A stretch of DNA of 42,914 bases from Bdellovibrionales bacterium. Lineage in GTDB: Bacteria > Bdellovibrionota > Bdellovibrionia > Bdellovibrionales > JAGQZY01. Positions 32,536 through 41,200 of the stretch are shown here, piece after piece (the stretch's first letter is position 1; each line of letters opens with the position of its first letter). Location: NCBI GenBank assembly GCA_020435205.1, contig JAGQZY010000014.1, positions 1-42,914 on the forward strand, read 5' to 3'. Both the position numbers and the translations under genes were made by a program. The notes beneath the pieces are model-generated. The model worked only from the letters and a program-made list of their open reading frames with translations, was not told the DNA's origin and made no database searches.

Positions 32536-34053
32536 ATGGTAACGAATCAGATACTCATCAATGTGAATTCCTTTGAAACGCGCGTGGCTTGCCTTGAGAA
32601 AGGAAACCTCGTTGATTTTAAAATAGAGCGCAAACACTCCCCGACCTTGGTCGGCACCATTCACAAAGGAAAAGTGATTCGAGTGTTGCCAGGCATGCAG
32701 GCGGCTTTTGTCGACATAGGTCTTGAACGTGCCGCTTTCTTATATGTTGGTGATGTTCGTGAAGAAGGGGACTCGATCAATAAACGTGTCGAAGCTGCTG
32801 AGCGCAGTGAGGACGAACAACTCCCAGACATCGTCGCCCCGGAAGATAAACCCAAAATCCAAGAGCTTCTTCGCGAGGGTCAATCCATTCTCGTGCAAGT
32901 GGCAAAAGACCCCGTGGGCACCAAAGGAGCTCGCATCACCACCCATGTTTCGCTGGCCGGGCGTAAAATCGTTTATCTGCCAACACTCACTCACATTGGA
33001 ATTTCAAGAAAAATTGAAGATGAAAACGAGCGTGAACGCTTACGCTTACTTCTGGAAAGCAAACCCACACCCGGTGGAGCCATTGTTCGTACCGCCGGCG
33101 AAGGAATGAATGACGAGGAGTTGGCAGAAGACCTTGGTTATCTTGCGCAAATTTGGAATGAAATTCAAAAAACATATGCCGAGGAAAAGGGTATTGGCCT
33201 TATTTATTCCGAAGTGGACTTTGAGCTGCGCATTCTCAGGGATTTTTTAAGTCCCAACGTGCAACAGGTAATTATTGATCAAAAAGATTCTTTTATTCAG
33301 GCTCAAGAATTTGTGAACCAATATATGCCTCAATTTCGTGATGTATTAGAGTTGTACGAAGAGGAGGAGCCCCTTTTCGATAAATTTGGAGTGTCTTTAG
33401 ATGTCGCCAAAGCGATCGATCGCAAAGTTTGGTTGCGATCTGGAGGCTATCTTGTCATTGATGAAACAGAAGCTCTGGTGGTGATTGATGTCAACACCGG
33501 CCGTTTCATTGGCAAGAAGGATCTTGAGGAAACCATTTTCAAAACGAACATGGAAGCGGTTAAAGAGATCGCCCATCAGATTCGCGTGCGCGACTGTGGT
33601 GGAATCATTATTGTCGACTTCATTGATATGATGGTCATCGAGCATCGGGAAAAAATCTTAGAAGCCCTCACTGAGGAAGTGAAATCTGATAGTGTTCGGG
33701 TGTCAGTGATTTCGATGACTGGCCTAGGTTTGGTTGAACTCACTCGCAAGCGTATGCGGCCGAGTCTTTTGCGCTCCCTGACCGAGCCTTGTTTTTATTG
33801 CGAAGGCCTGGGTCGCCTTAAAAAGCGAGAAACGCTCATTGCAGACATTTTTAGGGATCTTCGCCGCCACATTCTTCGCCAAAAAAAGGGCCACACTTGG
33901 GTGGTTAGCTGCCACACAGACCTGGTGAATTGGGTTTACAGCGAGGAGTCTGAGCTGATCAGCCAGCTAGAGGGAGATCTGGGCGTCTCCATCATTTTCA
34001 AGGCGGACCCCAGTTTGCACTGGGAAGAATTCAAGTTTGACGTTGCGTCCTGA
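32536..34053 (+). CDS. rng: Ribonuclease E/G (RNase G-type)
   Basis: 5'-monophosphate-sensing endoribonuclease for rRNA and mRNA processing. 505 residues, so RNase G-like without a long C-terminal scaffold. N-terminal ILINVNSFETRVA and the S1 domain (VGTIHKGKVIRVLPGMQAAFVDIG) are typical; an insert of about 30 acidic residues splits the S1 domain near residue 80. Catalytic Asp residues are in VIDVNTGRFIG (near 320) and IIIVDFIDM (near 361). The Zn-link is CFYCEGLGR near 417. Divergent from pilT across 78 bases. Confidence 0.95.
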   Translation: MVTNQILINVNSFETRVACLEKGNLVDFKIERKHSPTLVGTIHKGKVIRVLPGMQAAFVDIGLERAAFLYVGDVREEGDSINKRVEAAERSEDEQLPDIVAPEDKPKIQELLREGQSILVQVAKDPVGTKGARITTHVSLAGRKIVYLPTLTHIGISRKIEDENERERLRLLLESKPTPGGAIVRTAGEGMNDEELAEDLGYLAQIWNEIQKTYAEEKGIGLIYSEVDFELRILRDFLSPNVQQVIIDQKDSFIQAQEFVNQYMPQFRDVLELYEEEEPLFDKFGVSLDVAKAIDRKVWLRSGGYLVIDETEALVVIDVNTGRFIGKKDLEETIFKTNMEAVKEIAHQIRVRDCGGIIIVDFIDMMVIEHREKILEALTEEVKSDSVRVSVISMTGLGLVELTRKRMRPSLLRSLTEPCFYCEGLGRLKKRETLIADIFRDLRRHILRQKKGHTWVVSCHTDLVNWVYSEESELISQLEGDLGVSIIFKADPSLHWEEFKFDVAS

Positions 34054-34220
34054 GGCCTTTCGTCGCTCACAGCGGACTAAGTCTCTAATTATACAAAGAA
34101 ATCCACAGGGCCCGCCCAAGCCCCTTTCCACCTAAAAATTATGGAATAAAGAGCTGAAATTATTGACATAACTTGCGCGGCGTGGCACCTTCGGCAGTCT
34201 TTTAGAGAATTGGAGGATTC

Positions 34221-34745
34221 ATGTACGCCATTGTCCGCACAGGTGGAAAGCAATATAAAGTGAAAGCTGGCGACCTCATTAAAGTTGAGAAGTTAGAAAA
34301 ATCTTTGGGTGATGAATTTGAATTGGACGAAATCCTTTTCGTTTCTGGCAAAACCAACCATGTTGGTGAGCCGACGGTTTCTAACGCTAAAGTGACAGCT
34401 GTGGTGACCCAACAACACAAACATAAGAAAATTATAGTTTTCAAAAAGAAAAGACGCCAAGGTTATCGAAAGTTGAATGGTCATCGACAAAACTTTACCG
34501 AACTTTTTATTAAGGCGATTACCGCTCCTGACGGTGAGTCTGTGTCTACGGACAAATCAGCTCCCATCAAGGATCCCACTCAGCCTAAAAAAGAAAAGGT
34601 AAAAGCGGAAGCTAAGGCTCCTGCTAAAAAGACGGCTAGTAAAAAAACGGCGACGAAAAAGCCAGCGGCCAAAAAGAAAACCACTAAGAAAAAGACCACA
34701 ACAAAGAAAAAAGCCACTAAAAAGAAAACGACGAAAAAGGCTTAA
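34221..34745 (+). CDS. rplU: 50S ribosomal protein L21 with long basic tail
   Basis: Residues 1-100 are a normal L21: MYAIVRTGGKQYKV start and KIIVFKKKRRQGYRKLNGHRQ. A further ~75 residues form a low-complexity tail dominated by Lys, Ala and Thr (units such as AKKTA, KKTTTKK), unlike E. coli L21, which ends near residue 103. The tail resembles histone H1-like sequences and might bind rRNA or DNA. GGAGG lies 4 bases before the ATG. rpmA follows after 16 bases. Confidence 0.96.
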   Translation: MYAIVRTGGKQYKVKAGDLIKVEKLEKSLGDEFELDEILFVSGKTNHVGEPTVSNAKVTAVVTQQHKHKKIIVFKKKRRQGYRKLNGHRQNFTELFIKAITAPDGESVSTDKSAPIKDPTQPKKEKVKAEAKAPAKKTASKKTATKKPAAKKKTTKKKTTTKKKATKKKTTKKA

Positions 34746-34761
34746 GGTTCAGGAGTAAAGC

Positions 34762-35031
34762 ATGGCATCGAAAAAAGCTGCAGGTAGTACGAAGAACGGA
34801 AGAGACAGTAAGAGCAAAAGACTGGGCGTAAAGCGCTTTGGTGGACAGACCGTAAAAGCGGGAACCATCATTGTGCGTCAGCGCGGAACTGAGTTTTATA
34901 CGGGTGAAAACGTTGGTATGGGACGCGATCATACCATTTTTGCAAAGATCGACGGCAAAGTGAAATTTGAAAGAGTGAATAAGCAAAAACTGAAAATCAG
35001 CGTTTATCCTAGCGACGCCAAAACCGCTTAA
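34762..35031 (+). CDS. rpmA: 50S ribosomal protein L27
   Basis: 89 residues. N-terminal [20 protein letters not shown] and the core [18 protein letters not shown] are diagnostic. The N-terminal tail reaches the peptidyl-transferase centre. No cleavable N-terminal extension of the Firmicutes type is present. A GGAG-type site precedes the ATG. It is cotranscribed with rplU and probably obgE. Confidence 0.97.
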   Translation: MASKKAAGSTKNGRDSKSKRLGVKRFGGQTVKAGTIIVRQRGTEFYTGENVGMGRDHTIFAKIDGKVKFERVNKQKLKISVYPSDAKTA

Positions 35032-35041
35032 TCTTATGAGG

Positions 35042-35071
35042 AAGGGCCACGTTATCTTCTTAGTGGCCCTT
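35042..35071 (+). terminator. Hairpin between rpmA and obgE
   Basis: Perfect 9-bp stem AAGGGCCAC/GTGGCCCTT around a 12-base loop. It ends 5 bases before the obgE ATG and occupies the place of its ribosome-binding site. There is no T-run, so it may be a partial terminator or a translational control element rather than a true terminator. Confidence 0.35.
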
Positions 35072-35076
35072 ATCCA

Positions 35077-36105
35077 ATGAAGTTCATCGATAAAATTAGT
35101 ATTCATTTAAGCTCTGGCAAGGGTGGGCCCGGTTGCGCCAGCTTTGCCAGCGACCCATTAAAACCGCGTGGAGGTCCCGACGGCGGAGATGGTGGTCGTG
35201 GTGGTGATGTGGTTATTCGCGTCAACCCACACCTAAACACCCTTTTTCATCTGCGCGGGCAAAGAACCCTAAAAGCCAAAAATGGATTACCTGGTGGTGG
35301 GGGAAACTGTACGGGAGCCAGCGGCGAAGATCTTATTGTTGAAGTTCCGGCTGGTACCACCATTCGCGATGAAAACGGCCACCTGAAAGCCGATCTCACA
35401 GATGGGGAGATTATTCTTCTCACCGGTGGTCGGGGTGGCAAAGGCAACTCTCATTTTAAAACCAGCATTCGTCAGGCCCCAACCCATGCCCAAACGGGCG
35501 AAGTTGGTGAAGAACTTGATGCTCATTTTGAATTAAAATTGATTGCTGATGTGGGTGTGATTGGATTTCCCAACGCGGGTAAATCCACGTTGATTTCGGT
35601 GTTAACGGCGGCCAAACCTAAGATTGCAGATTACCCTTTTACAACCTTGCAACCTCAACTTGGGGTTGTCTCATTGGGGGATGGTTCAAGCTTTGTTATT
35701 GCCGACATTCCTGGACTCATTGAAGGCGCTTCGGAAGGGGTGGGGCTTGGTCACCAGTTTTTGCAACATATTGAAAGAACAAAAATTTTCATCCATTTGC
35801 TCGATGGCAGCGACTTTTCTGGCCGGGATGTTTGGGACGATTTTGAAAAAATTAATCATGAACTCTTGGCTTATGATGATAAAATGAAAGGCAAGATGGA
35901 TTATGTCCCCTTGGCGGGTCGCCCTCAGGTGGTGGTTCTTAACAAGGTGGATTCAATCAGCGAGGAGCGCTTACTGGATATAGAAGACACATTTCGAAAA
36001 AACCAAGTCGAAATCACTCCTATCTCTGCGGCCACTCGCCACAACCTACCGGCTCTCATTCAAATTTTAAGTCAGTCTGTTTTTGGAAAGGATAACCATG
36101 AATAA
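35077..36105 (+). CDS. obgE: GTPase ObgE/CgtA
   Basis: Ribosome-associated GTPase for 50S assembly and stress signalling. 342 residues. The Gly-rich Obg fold (GGPDGGDGGRGGDV) covers about residues 1-158. The G domain has G1 GFPNAGKST near residue 164, G3 DIPGLIEGASEGVGLG, G4 NKVD, and an SAATR near the end. It lacks the OCT domain found in some Gram-positives. No clear ribosome-binding site precedes the ATG because a hairpin lies there. Overlaps the next gene by 8 bases. Confidence 0.97.
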   Translation: MKFIDKISIHLSSGKGGPGCASFASDPLKPRGGPDGGDGGRGGDVVIRVNPHLNTLFHLRGQRTLKAKNGLPGGGGNCTGASGEDLIVEVPAGTTIRDENGHLKADLTDGEIILLTGGRGGKGNSHFKTSIRQAPTHAQTGEVGEELDAHFELKLIADVGVIGFPNAGKSTLISVLTAAKPKIADYPFTTLQPQLGVVSLGDGSSFVIADIPGLIEGASEGVGLGHQFLQHIERTKIFIHLLDGSDFSGRDVWDDFEKINHELLAYDDKMKGKMDYVPLAGRPQVVVLNKVDSISEERLLDIEDTFRKNQVEITPISAATRHNLPALIQILSQSVFGKDNHE

Positions 36106-37096
36106 AGTGGCTCTTTTTGGTGGTACTTTTGACCCTGTCCACCGCGGACACACGGCCTGCGTGCAACACTTACTCGAAAAGATGGATTTTTCAGAAGTGG
36201 TTCTTATCCCCGCCGGGAAAAATCCACTGAAATCCGAACAACCAGCAGCCCCCGCAGAAGATCGTTTGAAGATGATCCACTTGGCGGTTTCCGATTTTGA
36301 TGGCCTCATCCAAATTGACGATGAAGAAATTAAAAGAGATGGTCCTTCTTATACTTACGAAACTTTAAAACGTTATTTGGAAAAGCATGATCCTGCTGAG
36401 CTCTATTTGGTTATGGGAATGGACGTTTTTGAGGAACTGGACCAGTGGAAAAATTATGAAAAGATTTTAGAAATGACAAATATTTTAGTGGTGAGCCGTC
36501 CTCCTTTCCGCAGGCCCTTTGGTATCGAGGAGCTTCCGGTGGGGATTCAACCCTTGATTCACACCTATGAAAAAGGTTTTGCCCTTTTAAAATCAGATCG
36601 CACTATTGAGTTTGTTCGCATCGACACGGACGATGTGTCCTCAACTCAAGTTCGTAAAAAATTGAAAACCGGTAAAAATATTGATGCCATGATCAACATG
36701 GAAGTGGAAAAGTACATCATCGAACATGAGGTTTATCCACGCATTTCACCTGGACAGGTTGATTTTGTTGAGCTCACCCATTTCGTGGCTGATATTTTAA
36801 AAGAGCGTGCGATGAATTGTGCGGCCTATGATTTGAGTGGGCTTGATAAATTGTATGATTATACCATTGTGGCATCGGCTACCAGCACCAAACAGGCGCA
36901 AAGCTTGGCTTCAAGAATTAAAGACGCGGTGAAAGAAGAGTACGGGATAGCCCCGTTTGCAGAAGAGGGACGTGAGGAAGGTAAGTGGGTGATCCTCGAC
37001 TATGGCGCCCTTATCGTTCACATCTTTTATGACTTTGTTCGCCAGGAGTACCATCTGGAGCAACTTTGGTCCGACGGTAAGCGACTCAAAATTTAA
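36098..37096 (+). CDS. nadD: NadD-RsfS fusion: nicotinate-nucleotide adenylyltransferase plus ribosome silencing factor
   Basis: 332 residues from the ATG at 36098 with GGA upstream. Residues 1 to ~210 are NadD: GGTFDPVHRGH nucleotide-binding motif, SYTYETLKRY, LVMGMDVFEELDQW, and DVSSTQVRKKL (the family ISSTxIR motif). It makes NaAD from NaMN and ATP. Residues ~220-332 are RsfS (RsfA/YbeB): AYDLSGLDKLYDYTIVASATSTKQAQSL, EGKWVILDYGALIVHIF and YHLEQLWSDG. RsfS binds L14 and blocks subunit joining in starvation. The two genes are commonly neighbours in bacteria; here there is no stop between them. It overlaps obgE by 8 bases and is followed 1 base later by rlmH. Confidence 0.92.
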   Translation: MNKVALFGGTFDPVHRGHTACVQHLLEKMDFSEVVLIPAGKNPLKSEQPAAPAEDRLKMIHLAVSDFDGLIQIDDEEIKRDGPSYTYETLKRYLEKHDPAELYLVMGMDVFEELDQWKNYEKILEMTNILVVSRPPFRRPFGIEELPVGIQPLIHTYEKGFALLKSDRTIEFVRIDTDDVSSTQVRKKLKTGKNIDAMINMEVEKYIIEHEVYPRISPGQVDFVELTHFVADILKERAMNCAAYDLSGLDKLYDYTIVASATSTKQAQSLASRIKDAVKEEYGIAPFAEEGREEGKWVILDYGALIVHIFYDFVRQEYHLEQLWSDGKRLKI

Positions 37097-37097
37097 A

Positions 37098-37523
37098 ATG
37101 AATTGGGAGCTGCGCACACTTTCCATTGCAAAAAGCAGTTTTGCCAGAGAAGGTATTGAAACCTATCACAAGAAAATCAATGGTTTTTTAAGCTTTGATA
37201 TCAAATGGTTTAAGCCAGAAAGAGATCTTTTTAAAGATGTTGATCCCTCTTCTATTGTTGTTCTTTGTGATGAACGGGGGAGAGCTCCTTGCTCGCGTGA
37301 CTTTGCTAGTCAATTACAAAAGTGGCAGGACCAGGGGAAGCGCCAGTTTGTGTTTATTATTGGTGGTCCCTTTGGTATTGATGCCGAACAGAGGAAAAAG
37401 GCAGACTATGTACTTTCATTATCCCACCTGGTTATGAACCAAGAAGTGGCCCTCATGGTTTTGTGTGAACAGCTTTTTCGCGCACTGACCATCATGAATA
37501 ATCACCCCTACCATAACGACTGA
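37098..37523 (+). CDS. rlmH: 23S rRNA (pseudouridine1915-N3)-methyltransferase
   Basis: SPOUT methyltransferase acting on helix 69 of 70S ribosomes. 141 residues, starting 1 base after the NadD-RsfS stop. Matching motifs: VVLCDERGRAPCSRDFA (family LDERG), the SAM-binding FIIGGPFGID, and the C-terminal EQLFRALTIMNNHPYHND. It follows RsfS as in many genomes, linking it to late ribosome maturation. Confidence 0.94.
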   Translation: MNWELRTLSIAKSSFAREGIETYHKKINGFLSFDIKWFKPERDLFKDVDPSSIVVLCDERGRAPCSRDFASQLQKWQDQGKRQFVFIIGGPFGIDAEQRKKADYVLSLSHLVMNQEVALMVLCEQLFRALTIMNNHPYHND

Positions 37524-37611
37524 TTCCGTCTGGATCAATTCGAGTCAAAATCCCCAAATTATTTATCTTTTCCACAATATTTCCGATGAGTTCAAAGGAT
37601 TGGGAGGTCAG

Positions 37612-40587
37612 ATGAGAAGCGCTATAAAGGTGGTCGTATTTGGCATTTTTATACTGTTAGCGAGTTGCCAAAAAAATCAAGACATCCAAGGCGCTTCTCT
37701 CCAATTGGATCTGCCGCAAACCAGACAAAAACTGGGGAGCCTATCAACCAACACTCTGTCGCGAGTGTCGGTTTATCTTTCTGGTCCCAGTATAACGATA
37801 CCCATATTTAAAGTATTTGAAAAATGCTTGGATTGCAGCACCCCTTTGTCTGGTCCTTTTGAAATTGATTTGCCACCAAGTCGTGATGTTCTTATCCAAG
37901 TTGTCGCAGTCTATGAGGATCCGTCGGTAGGATCCATGGACATCACCTATGGGGACGATAAGGTCTCGCTTGAAGAGGCTCAGGAAAACGTGACCATCAC
38001 AGTGAGTAGCATTGCGACAGATGTGAAAATGGGAAAAATTACGGGTCGATATTTAGATTCTGCAACTCAAGGTCCCTCGGGTATTGTTGAAGGTTATTAT
38101 ACCCCACCGGGCAAACCTGCGGTGAAAGTTGTGGAATCAGAAATTATCAATGGTTGGTTTCAGTTTATCGCTATTGAAACTCTCTCGATCAATTATAAAC
38201 TTGCTAGCTCAGGCCAAACACTTTTTACTGACTCTTCTTTTGCATCCTTAGACGGTTTACTGGGCGATAAAGTGATGCGAATCGAAGTTCCCACTCACTA
38301 CAGCGTTTGGTCGACTCATAATGGCTCTAGTTGGGTGACCGACCAGGCTCGCCTGTATGAAGGTTTTAATAGTCTCTTTTTGGGATTCTTTGGCCCCGGA
38401 GCCACAAATGCACATAAGGCCTGTCGTTATAGCTACGACTGGGGTTCGCTACCTTACAGAAATATAGACGTTGATGGTAGCTCGTCGACAACATCAGGTG
38501 ATCGATTATTTCGTCTATGCAAGGACGCAAACTGCGCACAAACTTTGTCTTTTTTTGGTGCGACCACGGATCCCACCCAGTTAAGTCTGAGGGGGGGTGG
38601 GGTTGATGCCAGTGCTCAATGCACAAATAGCTCGTTGGATTTTGATAGCCAACTGCATTTTAAAAACGATTATTTTGGTGAGGCTGATAACTCCTTTGCG
38701 CAATTTTATGGACCCTTTAAAATCATTCCTTATGGTAGCAACAATCTGTCGAGCTATGTGAAGTTCACCTACAGTGTGGTTCTGCAAGAGTTGGATTTGC
38801 AGTGGGACTACCTCCCCAACATCATTGGAAATGGGGTTGACGGTGTTGAAGTTTTTTATAAAAAAGGGGCTACAACTCAAGATGAGGAATTAATAAGAAT
38901 TGCTGATGGCTACAACTGTGAGGCTGCCAGAGCACGGGGTTATACCTCCGCAGGCTTCACTTCTGGAAACTCCCAAAGCCTCAATGGAATTCATCACTCG
39001 GAATTTCCGAGCCTTTCCATACTCGTATGCCCTTACCGAACAAAAGATGGTACAAGGGCTTATTTTCGATCAGCGATCTCTCCTGATGTGAAAAGCTTTG
39101 ATGCTGGCGTGAGCCCTTTGCAGGTGGTTTCCAGTAATTTCAATGTGGATGCCGTGACATCATTTGATTTAAACTACGCCACCAAAGATGGAGTGCCCCC
39201 GCTGTCGTTTACCTATAAGTCGGGCGCCGGCTCAGTAACCTCTGCTGGGATTTATACTCCTGGCGCTGGATCGAGTGTCGTCAATATTAGTGATGCTGAC
39301 GGCACTAACTTTGATGTCACCTTGACTTCCGTTACCGCCACCAAAGATCTTGATTTTACTTCAAGTCTCCCAACGGCATTTTCGCTGTCGCGGACTTCGA
39401 TGGCGACTTTTTATAATTCTGATGGTGAAGTTGAGACTGTAGCAGCACACTTTCCACGTTTTGAGTACGATCCGAGCAATTGTACCAGCGCTGCGGCACC
39501 TAGAAACTGTGCAGCGAGGGGCTTGTTGTTAGAGAGTGCCTCCACTAATCGGTTCTCGTATAGCGAAGACTTTTCTCAGGTCTATTGGAATGCCGGTTCC
39601 TATGACCCCAGTGTTTCAACAGATGGAACGGTGGCGCCTGATGGTAGCACGCTGGCAACCAAAGCCGAAGACACGAACAAGGATACGAACAATTGGAATG
39701 CCGACAAATTTTATGTTAACACACTGCCTAATTGTGCAGAAAACAGAAAATATATTTTTTCCTTATTTGTAAAACAAGGGACGGCTGCCAATATGAACAT
39801 TTCTGTGCAAGAGGCAGCCCAAGCTAATGCAGACTTGTATTTCAATTTTGCATCGAAAACAGCAACATCCTATGATCCTCATGGGGTGACCGAACTTCCT
39901 AATGGTTGGTTTCGAATTTGGGTTTCTTACAAATGCAGAGCCACAGCGAGCGTTGTTGCATGGATTGGTCCGGCGAGTGGTCAGAATTCCTTTGAGCCAT
40001 CGGCATTCGGCTATTCCTACATTTGGGGTGCGCAAATGGAGATTGACGAAGGAGATTATCCGACTTCTTATATCGCCACGACGGGGTCAGCAACTATGCG
40101 TACGGCCGATATCCTCAGTGGTCCTGCGAGCTCGGCTTACTTTTCAAATCTTAGTAAGGGAACATTTTTATTAAGCTATCACTCGGATGGAAACTCTAAA
40201 GCGGCTCCTGGGACGCTATTGATGATTGATCAATTGGGAACTGGGACGGGGGATCGCATGACCGTGAGTGGGGAACCAGGTGGGGGCATCCGCTTTCATG
40301 TCACTCAAAGTGGATCCCCTTCGACCAACTATGTAATGGCGGATTCCCAAGACTCTACCGATACTGACACCCTAGCCTTTTCTTATCAGTCCGGGGAGTT
40401 TAACTCGGCCCTTAATGGTGTTGATAAATATTCTGTGAATAGCTACTCCGCTCCCTCTAGTCCTTCGGTTTTGCGATTTGGTTCTAACGTGAATTCCATA
40501 GATGACAATTTAGATGGTCACTTGTTGCAGCTCAAATACTGGCCGGAGCCTTTGGGTTTACCCGCTTTACAGGGCCTCACAGATTAG
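37612..40587 (+). CDS. Large lipoprotein with Ig-like and phage-spike-like modules
   Basis: 991 residues. GGGAGG precedes the ATG, and FILLASC gives a lipidated Cys at residue 19. The first ~500 residues are a Ser/Asp-rich, beta-type region without a recognised family. Around 513-590 is a bacterial Ig-like segment (GAGSVTSAGIYTPG). From about 626 to 833 is a module like that of phage head-spike or tail-fibre proteins: RGLLLESASTNRFSYSEDFS, VAPDGSTLATK, WGAQMEIDEGDYPTSYIATTGS and MRTADIL. The last ~145 residues look like a LamG/concanavalin-type fold. It is probably a surface-exposed binding protein. Ligand unknown. No phage genes lie nearby. Confidence 0.78.
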   Translation: MRSAIKVVVFGIFILLASCQKNQDIQGASLQLDLPQTRQKLGSLSTNTLSRVSVYLSGPSITIPIFKVFEKCLDCSTPLSGPFEIDLPPSRDVLIQVVAVYEDPSVGSMDITYGDDKVSLEEAQENVTITVSSIATDVKMGKITGRYLDSATQGPSGIVEGYYTPPGKPAVKVVESEIINGWFQFIAIETLSINYKLASSGQTLFTDSSFASLDGLLGDKVMRIEVPTHYSVWSTHNGSSWVTDQARLYEGFNSLFLGFFGPGATNAHKACRYSYDWGSLPYRNIDVDGSSSTTSGDRLFRLCKDANCAQTLSFFGATTDPTQLSLRGGGVDASAQCTNSSLDFDSQLHFKNDYFGEADNSFAQFYGPFKIIPYGSNNLSSYVKFTYSVVLQELDLQWDYLPNIIGNGVDGVEVFYKKGATTQDEELIRIADGYNCEAARARGYTSAGFTSGNSQSLNGIHHSEFPSLSILVCPYRTKDGTRAYFRSAISPDVKSFDAGVSPLQVVSSNFNVDAVTSFDLNYATKDGVPPLSFTYKSGAGSVTSAGIYTPGAGSSVVNISDADGTNFDVTLTSVTATKDLDFTSSLPTAFSLSRTSMATFYNSDGEVETVAAHFPRFEYDPSNCTSAAAPRNCAARGLLLESASTNRFSYSEDFSQVYWNAGSYDPSVSTDGTVAPDGSTLATKAEDTNKDTNNWNADKFYVNTLPNCAENRKYIFSLFVKQGTAANMNISVQEAAQANADLYFNFASKTATSYDPHGVTELPNGWFRIWVSYKCRATASVVAWIGPASGQNSFEPSAFGYSYIWGAQMEIDEGDYPTSYIATTGSATMRTADILSGPASSAYFSNLSKGTFLLSYHSDGNSKAAPGTLLMIDQLGTGTGDRMTVSGEPGGGIRFHVTQSGSPSTNYVMADSQDSTDTDTLAFSYQSGEFNSALNGVDKYSVNSYSAPSSPSVLRFGSNVNSIDDNLDGHLLQLKYWPEPLGLPALQGLTD

Positions 40588-40610
40588 TAGTATTTGGTTT
40601 ATTGAGAGAT

Positions 40611-41036
40611 TTATTGCTCGATGAGGCTCTGTAGAATTTTTTGATCTTCTGGTGACAGATCTTTTTGGCAATCACCTTTAGCAAGAAAGTTATGACCGGC
40701 ACCCACCCCCGCTAACCAAGTCTTTCCCATTTGAAAATGAAAAGAGTGTTTGTGAGCACGAGGCGTGTGCCAGGACACGCTCCAGCCATCAAGGTTTCCC
40801 CTTAACAGGGAGACCAGTTTCTGCTTTTCTTCAGGGGTCAAAGATTTCAGGGGGTTCTGATTGAGTTCACTGACAAAAACCGAAACTTCCGGGAGGGAAA
40901 AGTTCTGAATTTCGTCGGACGACAAACCTATGCAGGGCTTGTTTTTTAAAGAGTACCACAAGAGTCCAGTAAAGATGAGTAGGCCAAAAAAAACTGCGGA
41001 GGTGATTCCTAAAAAAACTTTTTTTCCAGTCGTCAT
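40611..41036 (-). CDS. Small single-pass membrane protein
   Basis: 141 residues with one strong N-terminal membrane segment (about residues 6-27), then a soluble domain with two Cys and a SLTPEEKQKLVSLLRGNL helix. No family recognised. The domain is probably periplasmic. Convergent with the large lipoprotein; 23 bases separate their stops and contain no hairpin. Confidence 0.6.
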   Translation of the reverse strand: MTTGKKVFLGITSAVFFGLLIFTGLLWYSLKNKPCIGLSSDEIQNFSLPEVSVFVSELNQNPLKSLTPEEKQKLVSLLRGNLDGWSVSWHTPRAHKHSFHFQMGKTWLAGVGAGHNFLAKGDCQKDLSPEDQKILQSLIEQ

Positions 41037-41200
41037 GTACAAAGGCTATTGGCCCCTGGATTTTTTGTCATGTAAAAAAGAGTTTCATAGTGGCGCTCAT
41101 ATAAAAAACTCCGTAAAACGGTGCTCGCATCGGCACCCTTCACGCCCAGATGAATTCATTTAGTAAATTTGAAAGCACAAACGATGCATTAAGGTTCTTT

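Noticed and set aside
34163-34168. Perfect TTGACA upstream of rplU
   Set aside because: No acceptable -10 hexamer at 16-18 bases, and a sigma54-like TGGCAC nearby lacks the matching GC at the right distance.
34600-34745. Lys-rich 3' part of rplU as a frameshifted or misassembled stretch
   Set aside because: The frame stays open to a normal stop with rpmA following at 16 bases, and codons vary as in real coding sequence.
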